Notes: generated from the letters alone by a model not told the origin. Positions 1 to 10,466 are shown, numbered from the stretch's first letter. The stretch: DNA of 64,000 nucleotides from Rhodococcus pyridinivorans (GCF_900105195.1 NZ_FNRX01000002.1:4340001-4404000); one strand, 5' to 3'. A program made the numbers and translations.

Positions 1-773
1 ACGTCCATCGCCTCGGTCGCCTCGAGGCGCATCTCGATCCACTCGTTCTCCGGGTCCCAGACGGCGCGGTGCACGAACCGGGCGGGATCGAAGTCGGCGC
101 CGAGCCGGTCGTTGAGCACCCGCAGGACGTTCCGGTCGAACTCCGCCGTCACGCCGGCCGCGTCGTCGTAGGCGGCGATCAGGGTGTCGCGGTCGATGAC
201 GAGACCGGCGCCGAGGAGCAGCCACTCGCCGGGATGGAGGATCGCGGCCGTCCCGGCGAGGAACTGTGCGCGTTCGCTCGGGACGAGATTGCCGATCGTG
301 CCGCCGAGGAACGCGATCGCGCGTTTCCCGCCGGCCGGCAGATGCGTGAGCGAATCGGTGAAGTCGCCGACAACCCCGTGCACCGTCAGGTTCGGATACT
401 CCGCCGCCAGCCGGGTGACGGCCGACCGCAACGCCGGTTCGGAGACGTCCTGCGGCACGTAGGTGTGGAGATACGGTTCGAGGGCGTCGAGCAGCACGTG
501 CGTCTTCTCGGACGACCCGGAGCCGAGTTCGACGAGCATCTCGGGGCGGGCGGCATCGGCGAAGTCGGCGGCGTGCTGTCGCAGCAGTGCGAATTCGGTG
601 CGTGTCGGATAGTACTCGGGCAGTCGCGTGATCTCGTCGAACAGTTCGCTGCCCCGCGCGTCGTACAGCCAGGTCGGCGACAGGTACTTGGGATCGGACG
701 TGAGTCCGCGCCGTGCGTCCTCGCGCAGTTTGGCGTCGAGGTCCTCGGGGCGCAGATGCACGTCGACGATCAC
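1..773 (-). CDS. egtD: L-histidine Nalpha-methyltransferase EgtD (3' end outside window)
   Basis: EgtD trimethylates histidine to hercynine with SAM, the entry step of ergothioneine synthesis in the cytosol. Reading the minus strand from a GTG at 773 gives 257 codons with no stop before the window edge; the family is about 320 residues, so roughly the last 65 are missing. The reading contains family hallmarks: KYLSPTWLYDARGSELFDEI near the start, the SAM-binding LVELGSGSSEKT and later AIAFLGGTIGNLVPSER. The start codon overlaps the egtC stop by four bases (GTGA), so it is translationally coupled as last gene of an egtA-B-C-D operon. Assignment is firm; only the C-terminus is unseen. Confidence 0.93.
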   Translation of the reverse strand, partial: MIVDVHLRPEDLDAKLREDARRGLTSDPKYLSPTWLYDARGSELFDEITRLPEYYPTRTEFALLRQHAADFADAARPEMLVELGSGSSEKTHVLLDALEPYLHTYVPQDVSEPALRSAVTRLAAEYPNLTVHGVVGDFTDSLTHLPAGGKRAIAFLGGTIGNLVPSERAQFLAGTAAILHPGEWLLLGAGLVIDRDTLIAAYDDAAGVTAEFDRNVLRVLNDRLGADFDPARFVHRAVWDPENEWIEMRLEATEAMD

Positions 774-1519
774 GGTGAACCGACCTCCAGTGGTGAGACG
801 ATGAGTTTGCCCGGCATCGCGGCGACGAGATGCCGGTCGGGTACGGGTTTCCAGCGGCTGTCGTCGTCGAACGGTTCGGACGCCACGATCGCGACCTGCT
901 CGTCGACGAACGTCCACAGCGAGTGGTACCAGGCGGTGGCCCAGATCCCGGATTCGTTGCACAGCAACATGTTCAACCGTGATTCCGGTGCGAGTTCCAG
1001 CACGTCGTGGACGAGTGAGATCAGCGCCGGCTCGGGATCGGCCGAGCGCAGACGCGACTGGAGCAGGAGCCACAGCGTGGCAGCATCGGTCGGTGATTCG
1101 AGCTGCAGCAGTTCTGCGACGGGAAGCGCGCCGGCGAGGGTGACGAGCGATCCCGGCCAGCCCCGGACGACACCGTTGAGACTGAACGCCCACCGGTCGC
1201 CGGAGAAGGGCGCGGCCGCCGACCGTTCGACGGGCATCCCCTCGGTGGCCGAGCGGGTCGCGGCGACGACGGTGCGCGACCGTATCGATGTCAAGCCTTC
1301 ACCGACGAAGGGATCGGACCAGATCGGCAACGCCGACCGGTAGCGCCCGAAGGTGCCCTCGGCACTCCACCATCCGACACCGAATCCGTCGGCGTTGATC
1401 GTGCCTCCCCCACGCATGTCGGTGGGCGCCCACGACTGGCGGAGCAGCGAGTTGGTTCCGGTGGACAGCAGTGCCGCGACGTTCGTCTCCGGCCCGATGT
1501 ACGCCAGATGTCTACACAT
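770..1519 (-). CDS. egtC: gamma-glutamyl hercynylcysteine sulfoxide amidohydrolase EgtC
   Basis: EgtC removes the gamma-glutamyl group from the EgtB product during ergothioneine synthesis. The 249-residue protein starts Met-Cys-Arg-His (MCRHLAYIGP), so Cys2 becomes the N-terminal nucleophile once Met is removed, the signature of class II (Ntn) glutamine amidotransferases. The NADGFGVGWW segment near residue 45 is a further family landmark. Its start overlaps the 3' end of egtB by 8 bp and its stop overlaps the egtD start by 4 bp, which fits tight translational coupling. Length is normal and nothing looks damaged. Confidence 0.95.
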   Translation of the reverse strand: MCRHLAYIGPETNVAALLSTGTNSLLRQSWAPTDMRGGGTINADGFGVGWWSAEGTFGRYRSALPIWSDPFVGEGLTSIRSRTVVAATRSATEGMPVERSAAAPFSGDRWAFSLNGVVRGWPGSLVTLAGALPVAELLQLESPTDAATLWLLLQSRLRSADPEPALISLVHDVLELAPESRLNMLLCNESGIWATAWYHSLWTFVDEQVAIVASEPFDDDSRWKPVPDRHLVAAMPGKLIVSPLEVGSP

Positions 1520-2804
1520 CGCCCGTCCCGTACGCGACGCGGAGCCCGGAGAAGATCTGACGGCGGATCGGCAGATCCCAGTTGCGGAAGGTTCCGCGGC
1601 ACGCGACCTCGTCGGTTCCGAACGAGCCTCCGCGCAGAACCCGGTGTCCGTCGCCGAAGAAGACCTCCGAGTACTCGCGGTACGGGAACGCGCGGAAGCC
1701 CGGATAACCGGTGAACGGTGTGGACGTCCACTCCCAGACGTCGCCGATCAGCTGGTGCACCCCGAGCGGTGACGCTCCCTGCGGATACGCGCCGACGACG
1801 GCGGGACCGAGATGACGCTGACCGAGATTCGCGTGGTCGGGACCGGGATCCTCGTCGCCCCACGGGAATCGGCGGCTGAGCCCGGTGGCCGGATCCCAGC
1901 GTGCCGCCTTCTCCCATTCGGCCTCGGTCGGAAGACGTCCACCGGCCCAGCGGGCGAACGCCTCCGCCTCGTGGAAGCACACGTGCACGACCGGCTCGTC
2001 CGGGTGCAGAGGCATCGTGCGGCCGAAGGCCGTTCTGCTCCATCCGGTTTCGTCGCGACTCCAGAACTGCGGGGCCTCGAGACGGGCGTCGAGGCGGTGC
2101 TGCCAACCTGCCTCGCTCCACAGTTCGGGCCGCTCGTACCCGCCGTCCTCGACGAACCCGAGGTAACGGCGGTTGGTGACGGGCACCGCGTCGAGTTCGA
2201 ACTCCGGCACCTCGACGACGTGTGCCGGGCGCTCGTTGTCGAGGGCCCACGGATCGGTGGACGTGCCCATCTCGAATGCGCCGGCGGGGATCCGGACACG
2301 TTCGGTGTCGCGGACGGTTCCGGTGCGCGGCGCTTCCGGCGCGTCGAGCAAGGGTGGACCCTGCCGTAACTGGTGCGTCGCGAGCATCGTCTCGCCGTGC
2401 TGCTGTTCGTGCTGCGCGACCATCGCGAAGACGAAACCCTCGCGGGTCAGATCGTCGTCGAATGCACTGTCTTCGAGCACATCCCAGGTGAGCTCGCGGA
2501 CGGCACGCGCGTAACGGCGGGCGGCGTCGGGGTCGAGCAGCGGCAGCCCCGTGCGGGTCGCGCGGGGATGCCGGAACGCGTCGTAGAGATCGTCGATGTC
2601 GCCGCGAACCGCAGGGCGCCTGCCCGCGACCCGCACGAGCCAGCGCTCCTCCTGGTTGGCGATGTGCGCGAGATCCCACACCAGCGGGCTCATCAACGGC
2701 GAATGTTGTGCGGTGAGATCCTGTTCCGGCACGGAGGCGAGTACCTCGGTGCGGGCACGCGCCCGCTCGAGGTGCCGCCTGAGCGCAACACGAGCAGGTG
2801 TCAC
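1512..2804 (-). CDS. egtB: hercynine oxygenase EgtB
   Basis: EgtB is the non-heme iron enzyme that joins hercynine to gamma-glutamylcysteine (or cysteine) as a sulfoxide. The 430-residue protein has the expected two parts: an N-terminal DinB-like four-helix region supplying iron ligands (WDLAHIANQEERW near residue 45 and HEQQHGETML near residue 133, the H...HxE pattern) and a C-terminal formylglycine-generating-enzyme-like fold ending in WEWTSTPF, VLRGGSF and GLRVAYG. The fold resembles sulfatase-activating enzymes, but the DinB half and the egt context make EgtB the clear choice. Start ATG 2804 overlaps the egtA stop (ATGA). Confidence 0.95.
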   Translation of the reverse strand: MTPARVALRRHLERARARTEVLASVPEQDLTAQHSPLMSPLVWDLAHIANQEERWLVRVAGRRPAVRGDIDDLYDAFRHPRATRTGLPLLDPDAARRYARAVRELTWDVLEDSAFDDDLTREGFVFAMVAQHEQQHGETMLATHQLRQGPPLLDAPEAPRTGTVRDTERVRIPAGAFEMGTSTDPWALDNERPAHVVEVPEFELDAVPVTNRRYLGFVEDGGYERPELWSEAGWQHRLDARLEAPQFWSRDETGWSRTAFGRTMPLHPDEPVVHVCFHEAEAFARWAGGRLPTEAEWEKAARWDPATGLSRRFPWGDEDPGPDHANLGQRHLGPAVVGAYPQGASPLGVHQLIGDVWEWTSTPFTGYPGFRAFPYREYSEVFFGDGHRVLRGGSFGTDEVACRGTFRNWDLPIRRQIFSGLRVAYGTGDV

Positions 2805-4030
2805 CGCACCTCCTCACCCGGCGCCAGACCGCGCAGGCACCGTGCCGCGGCCGCGTCGAGCGCCGCGGTGAACCGCATGTCGCGGGAGGACTCCGCCGCG
2901 AGCGAGAGCAAACCCGCCGCGGCAGCACGCAATTCGAGCGAGGCGAGACCGACGCGGGCCGCCTCGGACCACTGGTCGCGCACCGGCGCGGCGATCGCGC
3001 ACGCCTCCGCGGAGACCTCGGGCGCCGACAGCAACGCCTCGAGAGCCGCGACGGGCACCTGCCACGACTCGGCCGGCTGGGCGTCGAGATAACGCACCTC
3101 GAGATGCCCGCACGGACGAACAGGCGGGAACAGCGTCGTCATGTGGTAGTCGAGGTCGTCGATGGTGGGTCGACGGTGGATGTCGGCGTCGAGCTCGCCC
3201 GCGAGCCACGCCGCGAAGGTGGCGCCGGGCGGTGCGTACCATTCGGGCATTTCCGAACGCACGCAGGTCAGCGGTGCGTCGAGCACCCATGCGGGGTAGT
3301 CGGCGGGATGGTCGACGTGACCGAGGGCGGGATCGAGTTCGAGCCACGTGCGCATCCGCTGCGACGCCCAGTCGCCCTCCGGAGCACCTCGCAGCCGGGG
3401 CGAGCACGCGAAGGCCGCGATCATCGCCGGGCCGATGGCGTGGAGCAACTCCCAGCGCTGCACCACCTCTGCCTCGTCGCGTCCCGCGTCGACGGAAACC
3501 TGTATGGACGCAGTGCTGTTCATCATCAACCGGCCCATCGGGCCGATCCGGTCGTAGCGGAGTTCCATCGCTCCGTAGCGCGGGGTGCGCAGCAGACGGT
3601 GGGGAGGCCGCACCTCGTCGGCGGCGCGGTCGAGCATGGTCACCGACCGGCGGGCCAGCAACGCCCGGAGCATGCGGAGGTCGGCCGTGAGCCGATCGCA
3701 CACCTGCCGTGCCGAAGTGCACGGCACGCTCGACAGCTCGATCTGACCACCCGGCTCGACGCTGACCGCGCTGCCCGACGGCAGGGGACGGGCCGACGAC
3801 GACGGCGCTACCGTGCGCGGCGCGTGGGGCCCGAGGGCCTCGACGAGCCTCGTGAGTTCGGGACGCGATTCGGTGCCGTCGGCCCGCGCGGTGAGCCATT
3901 CGAGCTCGACCCCGATCAGCCTGGGGATTCCCAGCCGGAATGCCCTGCTGCGGACGTGGTCCTCCGCTGCTGCTCGGGAGCCGAGGTCCTTGCGGGCACG
4001 GGAGGCTGCGGCATCGACTGCCATTGCCAT
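2801..4030 (-). CDS. egtA: glutamate-cysteine ligase EgtA
   Basis: EgtA makes gamma-glutamylcysteine, the sulfur donor used by mycobacterial-type EgtB. The 409-residue protein reads as a GCS2-type ligase: IGVELEWLTARADG near residue 39 (start of the ATP-grasp-like GCS fold), GGQIELSSVP near residue 94, and RYGAMELRYD with MNSTASIQVSVDAG in the middle. The start ATG at 4030 has a strong purine-rich SD (GAGGGGG) upstream. It is first gene of egtA-B-C-D and overlaps egtB by 4 bp. A 154-bp divergent gap separates it from egtE, so both units could share control. Confidence 0.93.
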   Translation of the reverse strand: MAMAVDAAASRARKDLGSRAAAEDHVRSRAFRLGIPRLIGVELEWLTARADGTESRPELTRLVEALGPHAPRTVAPSSSARPLPSGSAVSVEPGGQIELSSVPCTSARQVCDRLTADLRMLRALLARRSVTMLDRAADEVRPPHRLLRTPRYGAMELRYDRIGPMGRLMMNSTASIQVSVDAGRDEAEVVQRWELLHAIGPAMIAAFACSPRLRGAPEGDWASQRMRTWLELDPALGHVDHPADYPAWVLDAPLTCVRSEMPEWYAPPGATFAAWLAGELDADIHRRPTIDDLDYHMTTLFPPVRPCGHLEVRYLDAQPAESWQVPVAALEALLSAPEVSAEACAIAAPVRDQWSEAARVGLASLELRAAAAGLLSLAAESSRDMRFTAALDAAAARCLRGLAPGEEVR

Positions 4031-4184
4031 TCGTCCACCCCCTCGGCCGGTGCGCCAGGTCTGCGGTCGAGACTAACCCGCCGGGGGACACGACGCGCGG
4101 ATAACGCACCGGTGCGTGCGCGAGCGCACTCCACCGGGCAGGCTCGACCCCGACGATACGGACGACGGAGGAGGTGAGCGGCCC

Positions 4185-5363
4185 GTGCTGGACCTCCAGG
4201 CGGCCCGACGCGACACACCGGGATGCTTCGACCGGGTCTTCCTCGACAGCGCCGGCTCGTCGCTGCCCCCGGCACCGGTGCTCGAGACGATGCTCGCGCA
4301 CCTGCGCCGCGAGGCCGAGATCGGCGGGTACGTGGCGGCCGACGAACGGCTCGACGACCTGACCGCCGTGAAGACCTCGCTCGGCCGCCTGTTCGACGTG
4401 CCGGAGACCTCCCTCGCGCTGTCCGACGGCGCCTCGCGGGCGTGGACGTCCTTCTTCTACGCGGTGCCGCTGCGACCCGGCGACCGCATCCTGATCTCGC
4501 AGGCCGAATACGCCGCAAACGCGATCGCCGCGCTGCAGCGCGCGCGGGCGACCGGCGCCACCGTCGAGGTCGTTCCGTCCGATCCGTCCGGCCGCGTCGA
4601 CGTCGAGGCGCTCGAGGGGATGCTCGACGAACGGGTGCGGCTGGTGTCCGTCGTGCACGCCCCCACCAACGGCGGGCTCGTCAACCCGGTGCGGGAGATC
4701 GCCGACGCCGCGCACGCGGTCGGGGCGCTCGTGCTGCTCGACGCGTGCCAGTCGGTGGGGCAGCTGCCGGTGAGCGTGCCCGAACTCGACGTCGACGCAC
4801 TGTCGGGCACCGGGCGCAAGTGGCTCCGCGGGCCGCGCGGCACCGGTTTCCTCTACGTGCGGCCGCGCCTGGTGAGCGAACTCGAACCGGCCGTTCTCGA
4901 CCTGCACAGCGCCTCGTGGACCTCGGCCGACAGCTACGAACTCGCTCCGGACGCCACCCGCTTCGAGATGTGGGAGGCCGGAGTGGCGGCCCGGCTCGGG
5001 CTCGGCGCGGCCGTGGACTATCTCCTCGATCTGGGTGTCGACGCCGTGGCCGAGGCGGTGGCCTACCGGGCCGGGCACGTGCGCGAGGGGCTCGCGGGCA
5101 TCGACGGCGTCACCGTCACCGACCTCGGCGAGCAGCGCAGCGGCATCGTCTCGTTCACCGTGGACGGCCGCGACCCGCGGGAGGTCCGCGACGCCCTGGC
5201 CGAGCGGTCCGTGACGGTCACGGTCAGCAGCCGCAGTTCGACGCTGCTGGACATGACCTCGCGCGACCTGCAGTCGGTGGTGCGGGCGTCGCCGCACTAC
5301 TTCGTCTCCCCCGCCGACGTCGACAGGTTCCTCGCCTCGGTGCACGACATCGCCCGGTCGTGA
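4185..5363 (+). CDS. egtE: class V aminotransferase-fold PLP enzyme EgtE
   Basis: EgtE is the PLP-dependent C-S lyase that cleaves hercynylcysteine sulfoxide to ergothioneine. A GTG at 4185 preceded by GGAGGAGG at a good distance gives 392 residues beginning LDLQAARRDTPGCFDRVFLDSAG; an in-frame ATG at 4116 lacks such an SD and adds low-complexity sequence. Family features are the LDSAGSSLPP substrate loop, VLLDACQSVGQLPV (PLP-binding Asp) and SGTGRKWLRGPRGTGFLYV with the Schiff-base lysine. It is divergent from egtABCD, so the pathway is complete here. A cysteine-desulfurase-like role is possible in isolation, but context decides. Confidence 0.9.
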   Translation: MLDLQAARRDTPGCFDRVFLDSAGSSLPPAPVLETMLAHLRREAEIGGYVAADERLDDLTAVKTSLGRLFDVPETSLALSDGASRAWTSFFYAVPLRPGDRILISQAEYAANAIAALQRARATGATVEVVPSDPSGRVDVEALEGMLDERVRLVSVVHAPTNGGLVNPVREIADAAHAVGALVLLDACQSVGQLPVSVPELDVDALSGTGRKWLRGPRGTGFLYVRPRLVSELEPAVLDLHSASWTSADSYELAPDATRFEMWEAGVAARLGLGAAVDYLLDLGVDAVAEAVAYRAGHVREGLAGIDGVTVTDLGEQRSGIVSFTVDGRDPREVRDALAERSVTVTVSSRSSTLLDMTSRDLQSVVRASPHYFVSPADVDRFLASVHDIARS

Positions 5364-5391
5364 AGCTCACGCGCGTCGACGACAGGGCTGT

Positions 5392-5421
5392 TTGTCCCTG
5401 ATCGACGTCGTCCGGTAAAGT
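5392..5421 (+). promoter_or_regulatory. probable promoter of rplY with long leader
   Basis: TTGTCC (5392-5397) and TAAAGT (5416-5421) are separated by 18 bp and resemble a housekeeping promoter. Transcription would start near 5429, giving a leader of about 150 nt before rplY. The -35 lies inside a loose inverted repeat just after egtE (about 5377-5413) that may serve as the egtE terminator. I recognise no riboswitch in the leader. Confidence 0.5.
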
Positions 5422-5581
5422 GGTTCGAGTTGTCTCGGCGAGGGTGAACCGCAATATCGCTGGATCACCGTGATCGACGCGGCTGCGACGGAAGCAATGT
5501 GCTCCCCGGTCGCACGTGTCGGATCCGTTCGTTCGAGAACACCCGACCACCAAGTGCCACCAGCGTAGGAGCCGTCACATC

Positions 5582-6190
5582 ATGTCCGACGAGAATCGTC
5601 TCGTAGCCAGCGTCCGCACCGAGTTCGGCAAGGGTGCCGCACGCCGCGCCCGTCGCGCCGGCCAGGTCCCCGCCGTCCTCTACGGCCACGGCACCGAGCC
5701 CCGGCACCTCGCCCTCCCCGACCTCGAGTTCGCAGCCGTGCTGCGTAACCACGGCACCAACGCCATCCTCACCCTCGACGTCGACGGCGAGGATCAGCTC
5801 GCGCTGACCAAGTCGGTCGTCGTCCACCCCATCCGTCGCTACATCGAGCACGCCGACCTGCTCGTCGTGAAGAAGGGCGAGAAGGTCACCGTCGAGGTGC
5901 CCGTCGTCCTCTCCGGTGAGGCCGGCTCCGGCACGCTGGTGGTCAACGAGGTCAACACGATCAAGCTCGAGGCCGACGCCCTGAACATCCCCGAGGAGAT
6001 CACCGTCTCGATCGAGGGCGCCGAGGCCGGCACCCAGATCCTGGCCGGTGGCGTCGAGCTGCCCGCCGGCGCGACCCTGCAGGACGATCCCGAGCTGCTG
6101 CTCGTGAACATCGTCGAGGCTCCCTCCGCCGACGCCCTGGAAGGCGCCGAGGGCGAAGAGACCGCAGAAGAGGCCTCCGAGGAGGCCTGA
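5582..6190 (+). CDS. rplY: 50S ribosomal protein L25 (general stress protein Ctc form)
   Basis: L25 binds 5S rRNA in the large subunit. ATG 5582 gives 202 residues: an N-terminal L25 domain (roughly 1-95; [24 protein letters not shown] is typical) and the longer C-terminal beta domain of the Ctc/TL5 form, ending in a very acidic Glu/Ala-rich tail. The shorter enteric L25 lacks this second domain. It is followed by a strong hairpin and then pth, the same pairing as in mycobacteria. Confidence 0.96.
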   Translation: MSDENRLVASVRTEFGKGAARRARRAGQVPAVLYGHGTEPRHLALPDLEFAAVLRNHGTNAILTLDVDGEDQLALTKSVVVHPIRRYIEHADLLVVKKGEKVTVEVPVVLSGEAGSGTLVVNEVNTIKLEADALNIPEEITVSIEGAEAGTQILAGGVELPAGATLQDDPELLLVNIVEAPSADALEGAEGEETAEEASEEA

Positions 6191-6219
6191 GCCTTCACCG
6201 GCTCCCTGTGAAGTCACTC

Positions 6220-6256
6220 GTGCGGCGCGTCATCCCTTCGGGGTGGCGCGCCGCAC
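6220..6256 (+). terminator. 17-bp hairpin between rplY and pth
   Basis: Arms 6220-6236 and 6240-6256 pair over 17 bp (two G-T wobbles) around a 3-nt loop. There is no T-run, as is common in high-GC actinobacteria. It ends 29 bp before the pth start, so it could terminate or attenuate rplY transcription, or protect its 3' end. Confidence 0.7.
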
Positions 6257-6285
6257 GTCGTTCGAATGCACGGAAGGATCAGTTC

Positions 6286-6858
6286 GTGGGCGACGACGCC
6301 GCGCTCGTGGTCGGTCTCGGCAACCCCGGCCCGAAGTACGAGAACACCCGGCACAACATCGGATTCATGGTGGCCGACGTGCTGGCCGGACGCGTCGGCG
6401 GCAAGTTCTCCGCGCACAAGCGCAGCAACGCCGACATCGTGCAGGCCCGGCTCGACGGGCGGCAGGTGATCATCGCGAAGCCGCGCACCTACATGAACCT
6501 GTCCGGCGGTCCGGTCGCCTCCCTGGCCAAGTTCTTCTCGGTCGATCCCTCGAACGTAATCGTCCTACACGACGAACTCGACCTGGACTTCGGCACGATT
6601 CGGCTCAAGCTCGGCGGTGGCGAGAACGGGCACAACGGCCTGCGGTCGACCTCGTCGGCGCTCGGCACCAAGGACTACCTGCGGGTCCGGATGGGCATCG
6701 GCCGCCCTCCCGGCCGCCAGGATCCCGCCGACTTCGTGCTCAAGCCGTTCTCGGCGACCGAACGCAAGGAGCTCGACGTGTGGTGCGAGGAAGGCGCCGA
6801 CGCCGTCGAACTGCTGCTGAGGCTCGGCCTCGAGGGCGCCCAGAACCGCATCCACTGA
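6286..6858 (+). CDS. pth: peptidyl-tRNA hydrolase
   Basis: Pth recycles peptidyl-tRNAs that drop off the ribosome. GTG 6286, with GGAAGG about 9 bp upstream, gives 190 residues starting [20 protein letters not shown]; in-frame codons further upstream run through the rplY-pth hairpin and are unlikely to be translated. The catalytic His is in NTRHNIGF, and other conserved elements are [20 protein letters not shown] and [12 protein letters not shown]. Length matches the family. Confidence 0.96.
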   Translation: MGDDAALVVGLGNPGPKYENTRHNIGFMVADVLAGRVGGKFSAHKRSNADIVQARLDGRQVIIAKPRTYMNLSGGPVASLAKFFSVDPSNVIVLHDELDLDFGTIRLKLGGGENGHNGLRSTSSALGTKDYLRVRMGIGRPPGRQDPADFVLKPFSATERKELDVWCEEGADAVELLLRLGLEGAQNRIH

Positions 6859-6913
6859 CCGCCCGCCTCCGCCGAGGCCGGCGCGGTCGCAGCGGCGTCG
6901 CGTGGCGCGGTGC

Positions 6914-8551
6914 TCAGGCCCGCGTCAGCAGTGCCAGCGAGGTGCCGCGACGCAGCTTGCCCGAGGAGGTCTTCGGGATGCTGCCGGGACCGAGTACCGC
7001 GACCGTGCGGGGCCGCACGCCCACCTCGGCGACCACCGCGTGCACGACGTCGTGTTCGATGCGGCGCACCTCGTCGGGGTGGTCGAAGAGTTTGGTCTCC
7101 ACGGCCACCGCGAACGATTCGCGCTTGTCCCCCGCGTCGAGCCGGATGGCGACGGCGTTGCCGGGACGCACCCCGTGGACGGTCCCCGCCGCTCGCTCGA
7201 TGTCGGTGGGATAAATGTTGCGGCCGCCCATGATGATGACGTCCTTCACCCGGCCGCACACCACGACGAGACCTTCCTCGGTGAAGTAACCCACGTCGCC
7301 GGTGTCGAGCCAGCCGTCGGCGTCCTGCGCGGGTACGGGTCCGTCCACGGTGAGATAGCCGTGCGTGACGGCCTCGCCGCGCAACTGGATGATGCCCACG
7401 CCGCGGGGTGGCAGCACCTGTCCGTCACGGCCGACGACCCGGCCCTCGAGACCGGCCACGAGACGGCCGAGGGTGGGCATGCGGCGCGTGTGGGTGCGGT
7501 TGGTCGGCACGGCCATCCCGCCGGCCTCGAGCAGGTCGGGGTCCACCACGTCGAGCACCACCCCGCGTCCCGGATCGGGGACCGACACCGCGAGCGTGGT
7601 CTCGGCCATCCCGTAGGAGGGCGCGAGGGCGGACGGGTCGAGACCGAAGCGCTCCCCGGCCTCCGCGAGGGCCTCCATCGTGTCGGGATCGACCGGCTCG
7701 GCGCCGTTCCACATCCAGCGCATCGACGACAGGTCGAGCGCACCGTCCGGCGCCTGCGACAACTTCCGGGCCAGCAACGAGTACGCGAAATTCGGTGCTG
7801 CGGTGAGCGTTCCGTGATACTTGCTGATCAGTTCCGCCCACAGGATCGGAGAGCGCAGGAAGTCCAGCGGCGTGACCGACACGACCTCGGCGCCCACCTG
7901 CATGGGGACGCTGAGGAAGGCCACCATGCCCATGTCGTGGAACAGCGGCAGCCAGCTGATCATGACGTCGTCGTCGAGCGAGAACTTGACGCGGTCCATC
8001 ATCGCCGTCGCGTTGGCGTAGAAGTTGCCGTGCGTGATCCGCACCGCCTTCGGCGAGCCGGTGGACCCGGACGTCAGCTGCTGGAGCACGATGTCGGACT
8101 CCGCCGTGTCGACGGGATCGACGGGCCTCCCCTCCCGCATCCGCTCCACGGTGACGACGGAGATGCCCCGCTCGCGCAGCAGCGGCTCCGCGATCTCGAA
8201 GGGTGCGCCGAGCACGACGGCGCGGGCGTCGATCATCCGCAGGACCACCTCGGTGTCGCGCGACCACATCTGCAGGTCGGTGCGCGGCGTGGGCTGGTGC
8301 AGCATCGTCACGCTTCCGCCGCGCATCCACACGGCCTGGCAGACCGGTGCGATGTCCACCGGTTGTCCTGCGAGGACACCCACCGCGTCGCCGGGTCCGA
8401 TACCCGCCGCGGCCAGTGCGCCGGCCATGCGGCGGGCCTGCCGGTGGATCTCTCCCCAGTTCTGCCGCAACGGCGTATCCGGTTCGCCGGTGACCAGAGC
8501 CCCGGTGTCCGACTCCGCCGTCGCGTACATCTCCTCGGTGAACCTGCTCAC
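6914..8551 (-). CDS. adenylate-forming fatty acyl ligase (Rv1013/Pks16-like)
   Basis: This ANL-superfamily enzyme activates a carboxylic (probably fatty) acid as an acyl-adenylate. GTG 8551 after GAGGAGC gives 545 residues. Seen are the P-loop-like [28 protein letters not shown] typical of the fatty acyl-AMP ligase/FadD32-like branch, [24 protein letters not shown] and the C-terminal catalytic lysine in [13 protein letters not shown]. Its place next to pth matches the mycobacterial pks16 (Rv1013) locus, although no polyketide modules exist here. Whether it ends in AMP ligation or CoA transfer cannot be told from sequence; substrate unknown. Confidence 0.85.
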   Translation of the reverse strand: MSRFTEEMYATAESDTGALVTGEPDTPLRQNWGEIHRQARRMAGALAAAGIGPGDAVGVLAGQPVDIAPVCQAVWMRGGSVTMLHQPTPRTDLQMWSRDTEVVLRMIDARAVVLGAPFEIAEPLLRERGISVVTVERMREGRPVDPVDTAESDIVLQQLTSGSTGSPKAVRITHGNFYANATAMMDRVKFSLDDDVMISWLPLFHDMGMVAFLSVPMQVGAEVVSVTPLDFLRSPILWAELISKYHGTLTAAPNFAYSLLARKLSQAPDGALDLSSMRWMWNGAEPVDPDTMEALAEAGERFGLDPSALAPSYGMAETTLAVSVPDPGRGVVLDVVDPDLLEAGGMAVPTNRTHTRRMPTLGRLVAGLEGRVVGRDGQVLPPRGVGIIQLRGEAVTHGYLTVDGPVPAQDADGWLDTGDVGYFTEEGLVVVCGRVKDVIIMGGRNIYPTDIERAAGTVHGVRPGNAVAIRLDAGDKRESFAVAVETKLFDHPDEVRRIEHDVVHAVVAEVGVRPRTVAVLGPGSIPKTSSGKLRRGTSLALLTRA

Positions 8552-8756
8552 GACCCGCTCCTCGTCCGGTGGTGCACGACCTCGATCAAGATCCGGTAGT
8601 TGCACATCAGCGTGCGCCGTCGAGTGGTCGGTATGGGGCGGCCTCGGGGAAACGTGATCGAATCTGGCGGAAATCGACACCGAATCGCCGAGTAACATGG
8701 ACGAGTTGGCGGCGATAGCGCCCCTACTCCCTGCCCCCTTCGAGAGGTTTTTCCCG

Positions 8757-10466
8757 TTGAGCACCCCGCACGCTTCGGCCGACAGTCAATCCACCGGCAC
8801 GACGGAGCCTGCGCAGTCCTCCGGCACAGCGAAGCCCGGGGCCGCGAAGGAGGTCAGAGCCGAAGCCGAGCGCAGACGCACCTTCGCCGTCATCTCCCAC
8901 CCCGACGCCGGTAAGTCGACGCTCACCGAGGCGCTCGCCCTGCACGCGAAGGTCATCTCCGAGGCCGGCGCGGTCCACGGCAAGGCCGGCCGCAAGTCGA
9001 CGGTCTCCGACTGGATGGAGATGGAGAAGGCCCGTGGCATCTCCGTCAGCTCCACGGCCCTGCAGTTCAACTACACCCGCTCGGACGTCGCGGGCACCGA
9101 CGACGAGGTCGTCAACGTCGTCAATCTCGTCGACACCCCCGGTCACTCCGACTTCTCGGAGGACACCTACCGCGTCCTCACCGCCGTCGACGCCGCCGTC
9201 ATGCTCATCGACGCGGCGAAGGGTCTCGAGCCGCAGACCCTGAAGCTGTTCCAGGTGTGCCGCCACCGAGGCATCCCCGTGGTCACCGTCATCAACAAGT
9301 GGGACCGACCGGGCCGGACGCCGCTGGAACTGCTCGACGAGATCGACGAGCGCATCGGCCTGATGCCGACTCCCCTGTTCTGGCCCGTGGGCATCGCCGG
9401 CGACTTCCGCGGTCTGCTGCGTCGCGGCGAGGACGGAGACGCGGCCGAGTACATCAAGTTCACCCGCACGGCCGGTGGCGCCAAGATCGCGCCCGAGGAG
9501 CATCTGTCCCCCGCCGAGGCGCTCGCCCTCGAGGGCGACACCTGGGTCGAGGCCGCCGAGGAGTCCGAACTGCTGTCGTCCAACGGCCAGGATCACGATC
9601 AGGAATTGTTCCTCGCCGGGCAGACCTCGCCGGTGATCTTCGCGTCGGCGATGCTCAACTTCGGTGTGCGGCAGATCCTCGACACCTTGGTCACGCTCGC
9701 ACCGCCACCGCGTGCCCGTCTCGCCATCGACGAGACCGCTCGCGAGGTCGACGATCCGTTCAGCGCCGTCGTGTTCAAGGTGCAGGCCGGCATGGACACC
9801 GCCCACCGCGACCGGCTCGCGTTCATGCGTGTCGTCTCGGGTGTGTTCGAGCGCGGCATGGTCGTCACGCACGCGCAGACCGGTAAGCCCTTCGCCACCA
9901 AGTACGCGCTGACGGTCTTCGGCCGCGAACGTTCCACGGTGGAGAACGCCTATCCCGGCGACGTCGTCGGCCTGGTCAACGCCACCGCGCTGGCGCCGGG
10001 CCATACCCTCTACGTCGACAAGAAGGTGGAGTTCCCGCCCATTCCGTCGTTCGCGCCCGAGCACTTCGCGATCCTGCGGGCCGAGAGCGCCTCGAAGTAC
10101 AAGCAGTTCCGCAAGGCCGTGGACCAGCTCGATTCCGAGGGCGTCGTGCAGATCCTCCGCAACGACGTCCGCGGCGACGCGTCGCCGGTGATGGCGGCCG
10201 TGGGTCCGATGCAGTTCGAGGTGGTCGCGGCGCGGATGAAGGCCGAGTACAACGTCGACCCGAAGATCGAGCATCTCGGCTACTCGCTCGCGCGTCGCAC
10301 CGATGCGGCTTCGGCCGACGAACTGAACCGCCAGCGCGGCGTGGAGGTGTTCACCCGGTCGGACGGCGTGCTCCTCGCTCTCGTCAGCGACAAGTGGCGG
10401 CTGCAGTACATCCTCAAGGAGTTGCCGGAGCTGACTCTCGAACCGTTGGTCGCGGCGACCGACTGA
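8757..10466 (+). CDS. prfC: peptide chain release factor 3
   Basis: RF3 is the translational GTPase that recycles RF1/RF2 after termination. G motifs are clear: [12 protein letters not shown] (G1), the RGISVSST switch, [14 protein letters not shown] (G3) and NKWDRPGR (G4). TTG 8757 with GAGAGG 9 bp upstream gives 569 residues. An in-frame ATG at 8697 overlaps a -10-like TAACAT (8693-8698), so the TTG is preferred, but the start is not certain. The product has an unusual N-terminal Ser/Thr/Ala/Pro-rich lead of about 40 residues before the GTPase domain. Confidence 0.92.
   Translation: MSTPHASADSQSTGTTEPAQSSGTAKPGAAKEVRAEAERRRTFAVISHPDAGKSTLTEALALHAKVISEAGAVHGKAGRKSTVSDWMEMEKARGISVSSTALQFNYTRSDVAGTDDEVVNVVNLVDTPGHSDFSEDTYRVLTAVDAAVMLIDAAKGLEPQTLKLFQVCRHRGIPVVTVINKWDRPGRTPLELLDEIDERIGLMPTPLFWPVGIAGDFRGLLRRGEDGDAAEYIKFTRTAGGAKIAPEEHLSPAEALALEGDTWVEAAEESELLSSNGQDHDQELFLAGQTSPVIFASAMLNFGVRQILDTLVTLAPPPRARLAIDETAREVDDPFSAVVFKVQAGMDTAHRDRLAFMRVVSGVFERGMVVTHAQTGKPFATKYALTVFGRERSTVENAYPGDVVGLVNATALAPGHTLYVDKKVEFPPIPSFAPEHFAILRAESASKYKQFRKAVDQLDSEGVVQILRNDVRGDASPVMAAVGPMQFEVVAARMKAEYNVDPKIEHLGYSLARRTDAASADELNRQRGVEVFTRSDGVLLALVSDKWRLQYILKELPELTLEPLVAATD

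Noticed and set aside
1512..2804. EgtB as a formylglycine-generating enzyme for the sulfatase
   Set aside because: The protein has the DinB-like iron-binding half and sits in a complete egt operon.
2814..5345. An 843-codon minus-strand frame across egtA and egtE
   Set aside because: It is a shadow of egtE on the opposite strand and an off-frame reading of egtA.
5429..5581. Riboswitch in the rplY leader
   Set aside because: No conserved motif recognised; only weak stems.
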